Positions 36,165 to 44,516 of a stretch of DNA of 64,000 nucleotides are shown in pieces. The DNA is taken from contig NZ_JBEPSJ010000002.1 of the NCBI RefSeq assembly GCF_040548875.1, positions 1 to 64,000 of the forward strand. The letters run 5' to 3'. Every line of letters starts with the position of its first letter. The stretch's first letter is position 1. This DNA is from Conyzicola nivalis_A. GTDB taxonomy: Bacteria; Actinomycetota; Actinomycetes; Actinomycetales; Microbacteriaceae. The notes below the pieces were generated by a model, which saw only the letters and a list, made by a program, of their open reading frames with translations, did no database searches and was not told where the DNA came from. The translations under genes and the position numbers were made by a program.

Positions 36165-37258
36165 CGATTCCTCTGCCAGTCCAGCTGACGAACCCGGCCG
36201 CCGAGCCCGCGCTCGTCGGCGTTGCCGTCGGCGTCTTTGCGCAGCTCCTTGGGGAGCGAGAACATGAGGTCTTCCTCGGCGGTGACGACCTGGCTGACAT
36301 CGCCGTACCCGGCGTCGGCGAGGTCGTCGAGCACCTCCTGCACGAGAACCTCGGGCACCGAGGCGCCGCTGGTGACTCCGACAGTGGCCACGCCGTCGAG
36401 CCACTCCTGCTGGATCTCGCTCGCGTAGTCGACCCGGTAGGCGGCCTTCGCGCCGTACTCGAGCGCGACGTCGACGAGACGCACGGTGTTGGAGCTGTTC
36501 GCCGATCCGACCACGATGACCAGCTCCGCCTCGGCTGCGACCTTCTTGATGGCGACCTGGCGGTTGGTGGTGGCGTAGCAGATGTCGTCGCTGGGCGGGT
36601 CCTGCAGGTTCGGGAAGCGGTCGCGCAGCAGCCGCACAGTCTCCATCGTCTCGTCGACGCTCAGCGTCGTCTGCGACAGCCACACGACGTGGTCGGGGTT
36701 GTTCACGACGATGTTCGGAACGTCGGCCGGGCTGTTGACGAGGGTGGTGCGCTCGGGCGCGTGGCCCATGGTGCCCTCGACCTCCTCGTGCCCGTGGTGG
36801 CCGATGAGGAGGATCTCGAAGTCCTGCTTCGCGAAACGCACGGCCTCGCGGTGCACCTTGGTCACGAGCGGGCACGTGGCGTCGATCGCGTCGAGCTGGC
36901 GGTCGGCGGCGCCCTGCACCACGGCGGGAGAGACACCGTGGGCGCTGAAGACGATGTGCGAGCCCTCGGGGACCTCGTCGACGTCGTCGACGAAGATGGC
37001 GCCCTTCTTCTCGAGGGTGGAGACGACGTGGATGTTGTGTACGATCTGCTTGCGCACGTAGACCGGGGCGCCGAAGCGCTCGAGGGCCTTCTCGACGGCG
37101 ATGACCGCCCTGTCCACCCCAGCGCAGTAGCCGCGCGGGGCTGCGAGCAGCACCCGCTTCGTGCCGGTGACGGGGGTATCCTTTAGCCTGTTCCGCAGCG
37201 CGGGAACGCGCGGCATCTCGAGATGCACAGCGACGTTTCCATTAGTGATATTGCTCAC
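36161..37258 (-). CDS. ispH: 4-hydroxy-3-methylbut-2-enyl diphosphate reductase
   Basis: IspH makes IPP and DMAPP in the last step of the MEP isoprenoid pathway and carries an iron-sulfur cluster. Its three cluster cysteines are in GYCAGV (C45), DATCPLV and DICYATTNRQ. The 365-residue protein has an N-terminal extension of about 33 residues before RVLLAAPRGYCAG; translation could begin at the later ATG (MPRVPAL). The product feeds the isoprenyl synthase at 45 kb. It is divergent from xseA across 48 bases. Confidence 0.95.
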   Translation of the reverse strand: MSNITNGNVAVHLEMPRVPALRNRLKDTPVTGTKRVLLAAPRGYCAGVDRAVIAVEKALERFGAPVYVRKQIVHNIHVVSTLEKKGAIFVDDVDEVPEGSHIVFSAHGVSPAVVQGAADRQLDAIDATCPLVTKVHREAVRFAKQDFEILLIGHHGHEEVEGTMGHAPERTTLVNSPADVPNIVVNNPDHVVWLSQTTLSVDETMETVRLLRDRFPNLQDPPSDDICYATTNRQVAIKKVAAEAELVIVVGSANSSNTVRLVDVALEYGAKAAYRVDYASEIQQEWLDGVATVGVTSGASVPEVLVQEVLDDLADAGYGDVSQVVTAEEDLMFSLPKELRKDADGNADERGLGGRVRQLDWQRNR

Positions 37259-37271
37259 GGATCAATTCTAT

Positions 37272-37285
37272 GCGGCGATCGCCGC
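37272..37285. promoter_or_regulatory. Perfect palindrome between ispH and xseA
   Basis: GCGGCGATCGCCGC is a 14-base perfect palindrome in the 48-base divergent gap. It could be an operator for both genes, or an RNA hairpin upstream of the xseA ribosome binding site. Confidence 0.35.
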
Positions 37286-37306
37286 ACTTCTCTGGGAGGG
37301 GTCGCC

Positions 37307-38542
37307 TTGGTCGAGTTCACGCCTGACGCACCGCCCACCGTCGACACGCCGTGGCCGGTCGGGGTGCTGTCGGCGAAGATCAAGGGCTGGATCGACCGGC
37401 TGGGCTCCGTCTGGGTCGAGGGCGAGATCACGCAGTGGGGTGTCTCCGGCGGTAACGTCTACGGCAAGCTCAAAGACATCGACGCAGACGTGACCGTCGG
37501 CTTCACCGTCTGGTCGTCGGTCAAGGCCCGGCTGCCCGCCGACCTGAAGCAGGGCGACCGCGTCGTCGCGCTCGTCAAACCGAACTACTGGGTCAAGGGC
37601 GGCACCCTGACGATGCAGGTGTTCGAGATGCGCCACGTCGGTCTCGGCGACCTGCTCGAACGGCTCGAGCGCCTGCGCCAGCAGCTCGCGGCAGAGGGCC
37701 TGTTCGCCGCGTCGCACAGAAAGCCCCTCCCCTTCCTGCCGAACATGATCGGCCTGGTGACGGGCAAAGACAGCGATGCCGAGAAAGACGTTCTGCGCAA
37801 CGCCCAGCTGCGGTGGCCATCGGTCAAATTCCGGGTGGCGCACGCCGCCGTGCAGGGCGACCGCGCCGTCGCGGAGGTGACCGCGGGCATCCGTCTGCTC
37901 GACGCCGACCCGGAGGTCGACGTCATCATCGTCGCCCGCGGTGGCGGTGACTTCCAGAACCTCCTGGTGTTCAGCGACGAGTCGCTCGTGCGCGCCGCAG
38001 CGGCCTGCGTCACACCGCTGATCAGCGCCATAGGCCACGAGGCAGACCGACCGCTGCTCGACGACGTCGCCGACCTGCGCGCGTCGACGCCGACGGACGC
38101 CGCGAAACGCGTGGTCCCGGATGTCGCGGAGGAGCTCGCCCGCGTCGCCCAGGCCCGCTCCCGCATCGGCACCCGCATGACCTCGCTCCTCACGCACGAG
38201 ATCGACCGGCTCGAGCAGCTGCGCACCCGCCCCGTGCTCGCGAACCCCGTCTCGCTCATCGACTCGCGGGCGGAAGAGCTCACCCGCTGGGTCGCCCGCA
38301 GTCACGAGCTCGTCGACCGGGTCGTCGAGCGCTCGCTCACCCGGGTCGGCGAACTGGCCGGTCAGCTGCGCGCCCTCTCGCCGCAGGGCACGCTCGACCG
38401 CGGCTACGCCATCGCGCAGCTGCCGTCGGGGCTCGCGCTGCGCGACGCCGCCGACGCGCCCCCGGGCACCCCCCTCCTCCTCACCCTGGCGACCGGCCGG
38501 GTGCGGTCCACAGTCGACGAGCCCCACAGCGAGAAAAGGTAG
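37307..38542 (+). CDS. xseA: Exodeoxyribonuclease VII large subunit
   Basis: XseA with XseB forms exonuclease VII, which degrades single-stranded DNA in mismatch repair and damage processing. I start at TTG (37307) because GGGAGGGG lies five bases upstream and the protein then begins MVEFTPDAPPTVD, followed by the conserved N-terminal OB fold (WVEGEITQW near 34). The catalytic domain has the DVIIVARGGGDFQNLL block and AIGHEADRPL. The length is 411 residues. The last codons contain the candidate promoter of xseB. Confidence 0.95.
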   Translation: MVEFTPDAPPTVDTPWPVGVLSAKIKGWIDRLGSVWVEGEITQWGVSGGNVYGKLKDIDADVTVGFTVWSSVKARLPADLKQGDRVVALVKPNYWVKGGTLTMQVFEMRHVGLGDLLERLERLRQQLAAEGLFAASHRKPLPFLPNMIGLVTGKDSDAEKDVLRNAQLRWPSVKFRVAHAAVQGDRAVAEVTAGIRLLDADPEVDVIIVARGGGDFQNLLVFSDESLVRAAAACVTPLISAIGHEADRPLLDDVADLRASTPTDAAKRVVPDVAEELARVAQARSRIGTRMTSLLTHEIDRLEQLRTRPVLANPVSLIDSRAEELTRWVARSHELVDRVVERSLTRVGELAGQLRALSPQGTLDRGYAIAQLPSGLALRDAADAPPGTPLLLTLATGRVRSTVDEPHSEKR

Positions 38543-38545
38543 AAT
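38540..38545 (+). promoter_or_regulatory. Candidate -10 element of xseB (leaderless)
   Basis: TAGAAT spans the xseA stop codon and lies six bases before the GTG of xseB, which has no ribosome binding site. Confidence 0.4.
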
Positions 38546-38551
38546 CCCTCC

Positions 38552-38767
38552 GTGGCAACAGCACAGAACGCCGATGTGAGCTCCCTCAGCTACGAGCAGG
38601 CACGAGACGAGCTCATCCGGGTGGTATCCGAGCTCGAACAGGGCTCGTCGACCCTCGAGGAGTCGCTCTCCCTCTGGGAGCGCGGCGAGGCCGCCGCCAA
38701 GCGATGCGAGGAGTGGCTGCTCGGAGCGAAGGCCAGACTCGACGCCGCCCGATCGAGCGCCGAATAG
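38552..38767 (+). CDS. xseB: Exodeoxyribonuclease VII small subunit
   Basis: This small helical subunit of 71 residues has the family pattern SYEQARDELIRVVSELEQGS followed by LEESLSLWERGEAAAKRCE, the two-helix hairpin that binds XseA. The start is GTG, nine bases after the xseA stop. No Shine-Dalgarno sequence is visible, while a TAGAAT lies six bases upstream. It may therefore also be expressed from its own leaderless mRNA, which would raise the XseB:XseA ratio the complex needs. Confidence 0.95.
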   Translation: MATAQNADVSSLSYEQARDELIRVVSELEQGSSTLEESLSLWERGEAAAKRCEEWLLGAKARLDAARSSAE

Positions 38768-38772
38768 TCACC

Positions 38773-39453
38773 GTGGCCGCCAAGACACCCCGCGAGAAGC
38801 CGGCACCCACCCGCGTGCCCCAGGCGAAGCCGCCGCGCGTCGTCGCCGAGCTCGGTCGTCCGGAGACCCCGGAGGAGACCGCGGCACGCAAGGCCGAGAA
38901 TTCCCGCAAACACCGAGCGAACCAGACCCTGCGCAACCTGCTCTGGTCGCTCGTTGCATCCGTCGGTCTTATGCTCCTCATCGTCATCGTCGTCGTGCGC
39001 CCCGCCCAGCCGCCGCGCGAGGCGGTCGACTTCGTCACCATCGCCGAGCAGGCGCAGCCCACTATCGACGAGCCGCTCGCGACCCCCGTGCTCCCGCCGC
39101 AGTGGGACGCCAACAACGCAGAGCTGAGCCGGGCCGCAGACGGCGTGTCGAGCTGGTACATCGGCATGGTCACCCCGTCGGACGAGTTCATCGCGCTGAA
39201 CCAGGGCATCGACGCCAACCCGACCTGGCTGTCGAACCTGCTGGAGCAGCGGGCCGCGACCGGCACCGAGACTATCGACGGCCGCGAGTGGACGATCTAC
39301 GACCACCGCGACGCCGAAGACCCCGGCAACTTCGCCTATTCCATGGTCACGACAGAGGGAGCGAGCATGTACGTACTCCACGGCACAGCCGACAGCAACG
39401 AGTTCCGCACCTTCGCGGCGTCTCTCGAATCGGAGATGGCGGCCGGCGAGTGA
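38773..39453 (+). CDS. DUF4245 membrane-anchored protein
   Basis: The 226-residue protein has a basic cytoplasmic N-terminus (about 1-58), one TM helix (about 59-77, SLVASVGLMLLIVIVVV) and an outer domain with the DUF4245 pattern (WDANNAELSRAADGVSSWYIG near 115). DUF4245 genes lie next to xseB, glpX or fumC in many actinobacteria; the function is unknown. The GTG start is five bases after the xseB stop, and its own stop overlaps the next GTG (GTGA). It is part of an xseA-xseB-DUF4245-carbonic anhydrase operon. Confidence 0.85.
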   Translation: MAAKTPREKPAPTRVPQAKPPRVVAELGRPETPEETAARKAENSRKHRANQTLRNLLWSLVASVGLMLLIVIVVVRPAQPPREAVDFVTIAEQAQPTIDEPLATPVLPPQWDANNAELSRAADGVSSWYIGMVTPSDEFIALNQGIDANPTWLSNLLEQRAATGTETIDGREWTIYDHRDAEDPGNFAYSMVTTEGASMYVLHGTADSNEFRTFAASLESEMAAGE

Positions 39454-40118
39454 CCGGCGACACGGCGGCCGTGAAAGAGCCGAAGTCGCCCGCCAAGGCG
39501 TGGGAGGAGATGGCGCGCGGCAACGAGCGGTTCGTCTCCGGTGCCCCGCTGCATCCCCGTCAAGACGTCGAGCGGCGCGAGTCTCTGGCCAAGGTCCAGC
39601 GGCCCGACGCCGCCCTGTTCGGGTGCAGCGACTCCCGGCTCGCGGCCGAGATCATCTTCGACAAGGGCATCGGCGACCTGTTCGTGGTGCGCAATGCCGG
39701 GCAGATCATCTCTGATTCCGTCGTCGGATCGCTCGAATACGCCGTCGCGGTGCTCAAGGTGCCGCTCATCGTCGTGCTCGGTCACGACGAGTGCGGCGCC
39801 GTGCGCGCGGCGATCGACTCGCAGAGCGACGACGCCGAGGCGCTCCCCCCGCACATCGCGCACCTGATCGAGAAGATCGTGCCCGCGGTGCGCCGCGTCG
39901 CCGGGCCGATCGCGGCCGACGGCGCCCCGATTCCCGCGGGCAGCGTCGACGCGCACGAGGTCGGGCACGAGCACCTGCGCGACACCATCGCCGAGCTGAT
40001 AGAGGTGTCGGAGCTCATCAGCGACGGCATCGCCGCGGGTACGCTTGCAGTCGTGGGCGCCAACTACCGGCTGCTCGAGGGCCGCGCGGTTCCAGACATC
40101 CGCATCGGCAATCTCTAG
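39450..40118 (+). CDS. Beta-class carbonic anhydrase
   Basis: The enzyme interconverts CO2 and bicarbonate. The 222-residue protein has the zinc and catalytic dyad motif CSDSR (C59, D61, R63) and the second zinc site GHDECGAV (H112, C115). It resembles the plant-type actinobacterial enzymes. The start is GTG in the GTGA overlap with DUF4245. The bicarbonate it supplies could support carboxylation reactions; no direct pathway link is visible apart from fumC downstream. Confidence 0.94.
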   Translation: MTGDTAAVKEPKSPAKAWEEMARGNERFVSGAPLHPRQDVERRESLAKVQRPDAALFGCSDSRLAAEIIFDKGIGDLFVVRNAGQIISDSVVGSLEYAVAVLKVPLIVVLGHDECGAVRAAIDSQSDDAEALPPHIAHLIEKIVPAVRRVAGPIAADGAPIPAGSVDAHEVGHEHLRDTIAELIEVSELISDGIAAGTLAVVGANYRLLEGRAVPDIRIGNL

Positions 40119-40154
40119 TCCACCCCACAACACCCCAACGGAAGGCCCAACGTC

Positions 40155-41576
40155 GTGACCATCTCCCCCGCATCATCCTCTGCCGAATCGAGCGCATTCC
40201 GCGTCGAACACGACACGATGGGTGAAGTGCTCGTTCCGGTGAACGCCCTCTACGGCGCCCAGACCCAGCGTGCGGTCGAGAACTTCCCGATCTCGGGCGC
40301 CGGCCTCGAGCCCGCCCAGATCGTCGCGCTTGCCCGCATCAAACGCGCCGCGGCGATGGTGAACGGATCGCTCGGCATCATCGACTCGAAGATCGCGGAT
40401 GCCGTCGCGGCAGCCGCAGACAAACTCATCGCCGGCGAACACCATGACCAGTTCCCGGTCGACACGTACCAGACCGGCAGTGGCACGTCGTCGAACATGA
40501 ACATCAACGAGGTGCTCGCGACGCTGGCCACCCAGGGACTCGGCTCGCCCGTTCACCCCAACGACCACGTCAACGCCTCGCAGTCGTCGAACGACGTCTT
40601 CCCGACCTCCGTGCACGTGGCCGTGACCGGTGCGCTGCTCGGCGACCTCATCCCCGCGCTGGAGCACCTGGCCGCCGCGCTCGACGTGAAGGCGAAGCTG
40701 TGGGCGACCGCGGTCAAGTCGGGGCGCACGCACCTCATGGACGCGACCCCCGTAACCCTCGGCCAGGAGTTCGCCGGCTACGCGCGGCAGATCCGGCTCG
40801 GCATCGATCGCGTCAACGCCACCATCGTGCGCGTCGCCGAGGTTCCGCTCGGCGGGACCGCCGTCGGCACCGGCATCAACACCCCGGCCGGCTTCCCGCA
40901 GAAGGTCATCGCGCAGCTCGCCGCCGACAGCGGACTCCCCATCACCGAGGCCGTCGACCACTTCGAGGCGCAGGGCGCGCGAGACGCCCTCGTCGAGGCA
41001 TCGGGAGCACTCCGTGTGATCGCCGTGTCGCTCACCAAGATCTGCAACGACCTGCGCTGGATGGGATCCGGCCCGAACACCGGTCTCGGCGAGCTGAGCA
41101 TCCCCGACCTGCAGCCGGGGTCGTCGATCATGCCCGGCAAGGTCAACCCGGTCATCCCCGAGGCCGTCATCATGGTCGGCGCCCGGGTCGTCGGCAACGA
41201 CGCGACGATCGCCTGGGCGGGAGCCACCGGCAACTTCGAGCTGAACGTGGCGATCCCGGTGATGGGCACGGCGCTGCTCGAGTCGATCCGGCTGCTCGCC
41301 AACTCGAGCGTGCTCCTCGCCGACAAGACCGTCGACGGCCTGCAGGCGAACCTCGAGCACGCCCGCGCGCTGGCCGAGTCGTCGCCGTCGATCGTGACGC
41401 CGCTCAACAAGTTCATCGGCTACGAGTCCGCCGCGAAGATCGCCAAGCACGCCGTGGCGTCGTCGCTGACGATCCGCGAGGCGGTCATCGACCTCGGCTT
41501 CGTCGAGCGCGGCGAGATCTCGCTCGAACAGCTCGACAAGTCGCTCGACGTGCTGTCGATGACGCACCCCGGCTAG
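40155..41576 (+). CDS. fumC: Class II fumarate hydratase
   Basis: FumC is the iron-free fumarase that converts fumarate to malate in the TCA cycle. The 473-residue protein contains the superfamily signature GSSIMPGKVNP near residue 317, SGSGTSSNMN-type block (TGSGTSSNMNINEVLA) near 112 and SGRTHLMDATP near 193. The GTG start has a GGAAGG site. It also recycles fumarate released by ArgH. A strong hairpin follows the stop, so the transcript probably ends there. Confidence 0.97.
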   Translation: MTISPASSSAESSAFRVEHDTMGEVLVPVNALYGAQTQRAVENFPISGAGLEPAQIVALARIKRAAAMVNGSLGIIDSKIADAVAAAADKLIAGEHHDQFPVDTYQTGSGTSSNMNINEVLATLATQGLGSPVHPNDHVNASQSSNDVFPTSVHVAVTGALLGDLIPALEHLAAALDVKAKLWATAVKSGRTHLMDATPVTLGQEFAGYARQIRLGIDRVNATIVRVAEVPLGGTAVGTGINTPAGFPQKVIAQLAADSGLPITEAVDHFEAQGARDALVEASGALRVIAVSLTKICNDLRWMGSGPNTGLGELSIPDLQPGSSIMPGKVNPVIPEAVIMVGARVVGNDATIAWAGATGNFELNVAIPVMGTALLESIRLLANSSVLLADKTVDGLQANLEHARALAESSPSIVTPLNKFIGYESAAKIAKHAVASSLTIREAVIDLGFVERGEISLEQLDKSLDVLSMTHPG

Positions 41577-41592
41577 ACCTGCTCTGCACGTG

Positions 41593-41621
41593 CCGCCCGT
41601 CCCGGATGCCGGGGCGGGCGG
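41593..41621. terminator. Strong hairpin after fumC
   Basis: CCGCCCGTCCCGG pairs with CCGGGGCGGGCGG across a three-base loop, with 13 pairs including one G-T. No T-run follows. It lies 16 bases after the fumC stop and contains a CGGATGCC octamer. Confidence 0.7.
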
Positions 41622-41657
41622 TTCTGCGTTGCCGGTGCTGGTATCTCGCGAGCAGAA

Positions 41658-41706
41658 GGGCAAGCTTTCGACCTTCAAGCTCGCGCTGAGCGTCGAAACC
41701 TTGCCC
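41658..41706. repeat. Palindromic element A, fumC-phoH gap
   Basis: The arms GGGCAAGCTTTCGAC and GTCGAAACCTTGCCC match at 14 of 15 positions around a 19-base centre. It is a relative of element B next to it. Confidence 0.75.
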
Positions 41707-41726
41707 CGCAGTTCTCGTGGGCGGGC

Positions 41727-41783
41727 AGAGGGGCAAGCTTTCGACCTCTAACCCCGCCGGGAAGGTCGAAACTTTGCCCCTCT
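41727..41783. repeat. Palindromic element B, fumC-phoH gap
   Basis: The 21-base arms (AGAGGGGCAAGCTTTCGACC plus T, and its inverse) match at 19 positions around a 15-base centre. The outer arm sequence is the same as in element A, so the two form a tandem pair of mobile-looking palindromes. Confidence 0.75.
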
Positions 41784-41812
41784 GGTCTGGCCTGCCCTTC
41801 TGGTCTGGCCTG
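41781..41812. repeat. 14-base direct repeat before the phoH 3' end
   Basis: TCTGGTCTGGCCTG occurs at 41781-41794 and 41799-41812. Confidence 0.6.
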
Positions 41813-41845
41813 TCTGGGGTGGGGCGGGGGCGGAAGCGGGCGGGG

Positions 41846-43204
41846 CTAGGCGAGCTCGTTCGACTCGAGCATCTCGGTGACCAGCGCGGCGATGGCACTG
41901 CGCTCCGAGCGCATCAGGGTGATGTGCCCGAAGAGCGGGTGGCCCTTGAGCGACTCGATGACGGATGCAACGCCGTCGTGACGTCCGACGCGCAGGTTGT
42001 CGCGCTGCGCGACATCGTGCGTGAGCACCACGCGCGAGTTCTGGCCGATGCGGCTGAGCACGGTGAGCAGCACGTTGCGCTCGAGCGACTGCGCCTCGTC
42101 GACGATCACGAAAGCGTCGTGGAGGGAACGACCGCGGATGTGCGTGAGTGGCAGCACCTCGAGGATGCCGCGCTCGAGCACCTCGTCGAGCACGTTCTGA
42201 GACACCACCGAGCCGAGGGTGTCGAAGACCGCCTGCGCCCACGGGTTCATCTTCTCGGCCGCGTCGCCGGGCAGGAAGCCGAGTTCCTGACCGCCGACCG
42301 CGTAGAGCGGACGGAACACCATGATCTTGCGGTACTGCTGCTTCTCGAGCACCGCCTCGAGCCCGGCGCACAGGGCGAGGGCCGACTTGCCGGTTCCCGC
42401 GCGTCCGCCGAGGGACACGATGCCGATCTCCTGGTCGAGCAGCATGTCGATCGCGAGCCGCTGTTCGGCGCTGCGGCCGTGCAGTCCGAAGATGTCGCGG
42501 TCGCCGCGCACGAGCCGCATCTTGCCGCGCGCGGTCACCCGGCCGAGTGCCGAGCCACGCTCGGAGTGGATGACGAGCCCGGTATTGACCGGCATGTCCT
42601 GCACGACGCGGGAGTCGAGCTGGTCGTTGTCGTAGAGCTGGTTCATCTGCTCGCCGCTCAGCGTGATGTCGGCCTGCCCGGTGAAGCCGGAGTCGACGGC
42701 GAGCTCCGCGCGGTACTCCTCTGCGGCGAGACCGATCGATGCGGCCTTCACGCGCAGCGGGAGGTCCTTGGAGACGACCGTGACCGCGAGTCCGTCGTTG
42801 GCGAGGTTCAGCGCGACCGCGAGGATGCGCGAGTCGTTGTCGCCGAGCTGGAGGCCCGACGGCAGCACCGACATGTTGGAGTGGTTGAGCTCGACCCGCA
42901 GCGTCCCACCGTCGCCCACGGCGATCGGGAAGTCGAGGCGTTCGTGCTGCACACGCAGCTCGTCGAGGTTGCGCAGCGCCTGGCGGGCGAAGTAGCCGAT
43001 CTCCGGGTCGTTGCGCTTGCTCTCGAGTTCGCTGATGACGATGACCGGGAGGACGACCGCGTGCTCCGCGAAGCGGAAGACCGCTTTCGGATCGGACAGC
43101 AGTACCGAAGTGTCGAGCACGTAGGTGCGCTCCGCCGTAGCGGCCTTCGGATCTGTCGACTGGGCGGTGTTCTGTCGGGGGCTAGCGTTGTGGGCCACGT
43201 GCAC
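41846..43204 (-). CDS. PIN-PhoH fusion ATPase (PhoH2 type)
   Basis: This 452-residue protein fuses a PIN-type RNase domain (about 28-160; acidic residues at D31 and in SELE) to a PhoH ATPase (about 235-452). Walker A is GGRAGTGKS (266-274) and Walker B IVDEAQ near residue 352. PhoH2 proteins of mycobacteria are RNA helicase/ribonucleases, so an RNA-processing role is likely. The first GTG is listed, but the second GTG (43198) has the better-placed GGAG. A 187-base leader with a hairpin precedes it. Confidence 0.93.
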   Translation of the reverse strand: MHVAHNASPRQNTAQSTDPKAATAERTYVLDTSVLLSDPKAVFRFAEHAVVLPVIVISELESKRNDPEIGYFARQALRNLDELRVQHERLDFPIAVGDGGTLRVELNHSNMSVLPSGLQLGDNDSRILAVALNLANDGLAVTVVSKDLPLRVKAASIGLAAEEYRAELAVDSGFTGQADITLSGEQMNQLYDNDQLDSRVVQDMPVNTGLVIHSERGSALGRVTARGKMRLVRGDRDIFGLHGRSAEQRLAIDMLLDQEIGIVSLGGRAGTGKSALALCAGLEAVLEKQQYRKIMVFRPLYAVGGQELGFLPGDAAEKMNPWAQAVFDTLGSVVSQNVLDEVLERGILEVLPLTHIRGRSLHDAFVIVDEAQSLERNVLLTVLSRIGQNSRVVLTHDVAQRDNLRVGRHDGVASVIESLKGHPLFGHITLMRSERSAIAALVTEMLESNELA

Positions 43205-43244
43205 TCCATCCCCGAGTGACGCGCACCCGGATCCAGTCTGCGAA

Positions 43245-43284
43245 GACGGCCGCTTACGTTGCGAAACGAACTTACGTGGCCGTC
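43245..43284 (-). promoter_or_regulatory. Hairpin with repeated CTTACGT upstream of phoH
   Basis: GACGGCC and GGCCGTC form a seven-base-pair stem. Inside, CTTACGT occurs twice (43253-43259 and 43271-43277), 18 bases apart. That spacing would fit two protein contacts on the same DNA face. Its role is unknown. Confidence 0.35.
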
Positions 43285-43391
43285 TCGACCAGGCGCCATA
43301 CCTGATGAGAACGACGCTAAGCCTGCGACCCGCGCGAGCGGAAGCGACACGCCCTGTCGCAATGTGTCCGGCAGGTTAAACTCTCCGGGCG

Positions 43392-44516
43392 TCAGACGTT
43401 GATCGCCGAGCCGAAACTCGTGAAGCTCGCCCGCAGCATGTCGAAGGTGTCCTCCTCGGTGCTCACGTGGGCGCTCAGCCGGATCGAGCCGGCGCGCCGG
43501 GTCGCGGTCACGCCGTGGTTGAACAGCGATGCCTCGAGGATCGTCTGCTGGTCGGGCGCGGGCGTGATCACGACGATGCCCGCCCGCTCGTTCTCGGCAC
43601 GGGACGACGTGACCGGGATGCCGAACTCGTCAGCCAGGTCGATGATGCGGGTCGTCTTCTCGATGATCCGGTCGCGGATGGCGGGGACTCCCACAGTGCT
43701 GATCTCCTCGAGGGCCGCCGCGAACCGCGCCTGGGCGATGGGGTCGGGGTTGCTGATGCTGAAGGCGCGGGCGCTGCGGCTCGGAGGCAGCACCTCGTCG
43801 AGCGGCATCTCGTCTGCGTCGGTGCCGGTGAAGCCGGAGAACACCGGGGTGAGCTGCTCGACCGCGCGGTCGCTCAACGCCAGGAAGCCGGTGCCCCACC
43901 CGGAACGCACCCACTTCTGCCCGCCGGCGACGACCACGTCTGCGACCTGATAGGGCGCATCCGTCACACCGAAGCCCTGGATCGCGTCGACGATGAGCAG
44001 CCGGTCACCGATGACCTGACGGATTCCCTCGATGTCGGCGAGGTAGCCGGTGCGGAAGTCTACGAGGCTCACCGCGACGGCGGTGATGGCCGGAGTCAGC
44101 TGGTCGCGCAGATTGCCCGGGGTGACCCGTCCGTGGTCGGTCTCGAGCCACAGCGGAGACAGCACGCCGAGCGACTCCGCGGAGCGCACAGCGGCGAAGG
44201 TGACGCTCGGAAACTCGGCCGCCGACAGTGCGAGGCCGCCGGTGACGCCGAACATGGCGTGCATAAGACCCTGGCTCGTGTTCGGCTGGAACGCGACCTG
44301 GTCGGCGCGGAAGCCGGTCACCGCGGCCACGGCCTCGCGCATGCGCGGGTCCTGGTTCTCGAGCAGGCTGCCCAGCGCGCCGAAGCGGGCGTGGCTCAGC
44401 AGGTCGGTCTGGGCGAACTGCTCCTCGACCACGGCGCGGCCGACCGGACCGACGCGGGCGAAGTCGAGGTACCCCGGCTCCTCACCGAAGCGGGAGGAGA
44501 ACTCGTCGATGTTCAT
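43392..44516 (-). CDS. Class V aminotransferase-fold PLP enzyme
   Basis: The 374-residue protein has the fold of cysteine desulfurase/isopenicillin epimerase-like enzymes. The PLP lysine is in VVAGGQKWVRSGWGTGF near 196-212, after the VDAIQGFG block with its aspartate. A cysteine in the usual sulfur-transfer loop is not obvious, so desulfurase activity is doubtful. The ATG overlaps the uppS stop (TGATG), so it is coupled to isoprenyl synthesis by transcription at least. The substrate is unknown. Confidence 0.85.
   Translation of the reverse strand: MNIDEFSSRFGEEPGYLDFARVGPVGRAVVEEQFAQTDLLSHARFGALGSLLENQDPRMREAVAAVTGFRADQVAFQPNTSQGLMHAMFGVTGGLALSAAEFPSVTFAAVRSAESLGVLSPLWLETDHGRVTPGNLRDQLTPAITAVAVSLVDFRTGYLADIEGIRQVIGDRLLIVDAIQGFGVTDAPYQVADVVVAGGQKWVRSGWGTGFLALSDRAVEQLTPVFSGFTGTDADEMPLDEVLPPSRSARAFSISNPDPIAQARFAAALEEISTVGVPAIRDRIIEKTTRIIDLADEFGIPVTSSRAENERAGIVVITPAPDQQTILEASLFNHGVTATRRAGSIRLSAHVSTEEDTFDMLRASFTSFGSAINV

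Noticed and set aside
43392..44516. Reading the class V aminotransferase as a cysteine desulfurase (SufS/IscS)
   Set aside because: There is no clear active-site cysteine loop, and no suf or isc genes are adjacent.
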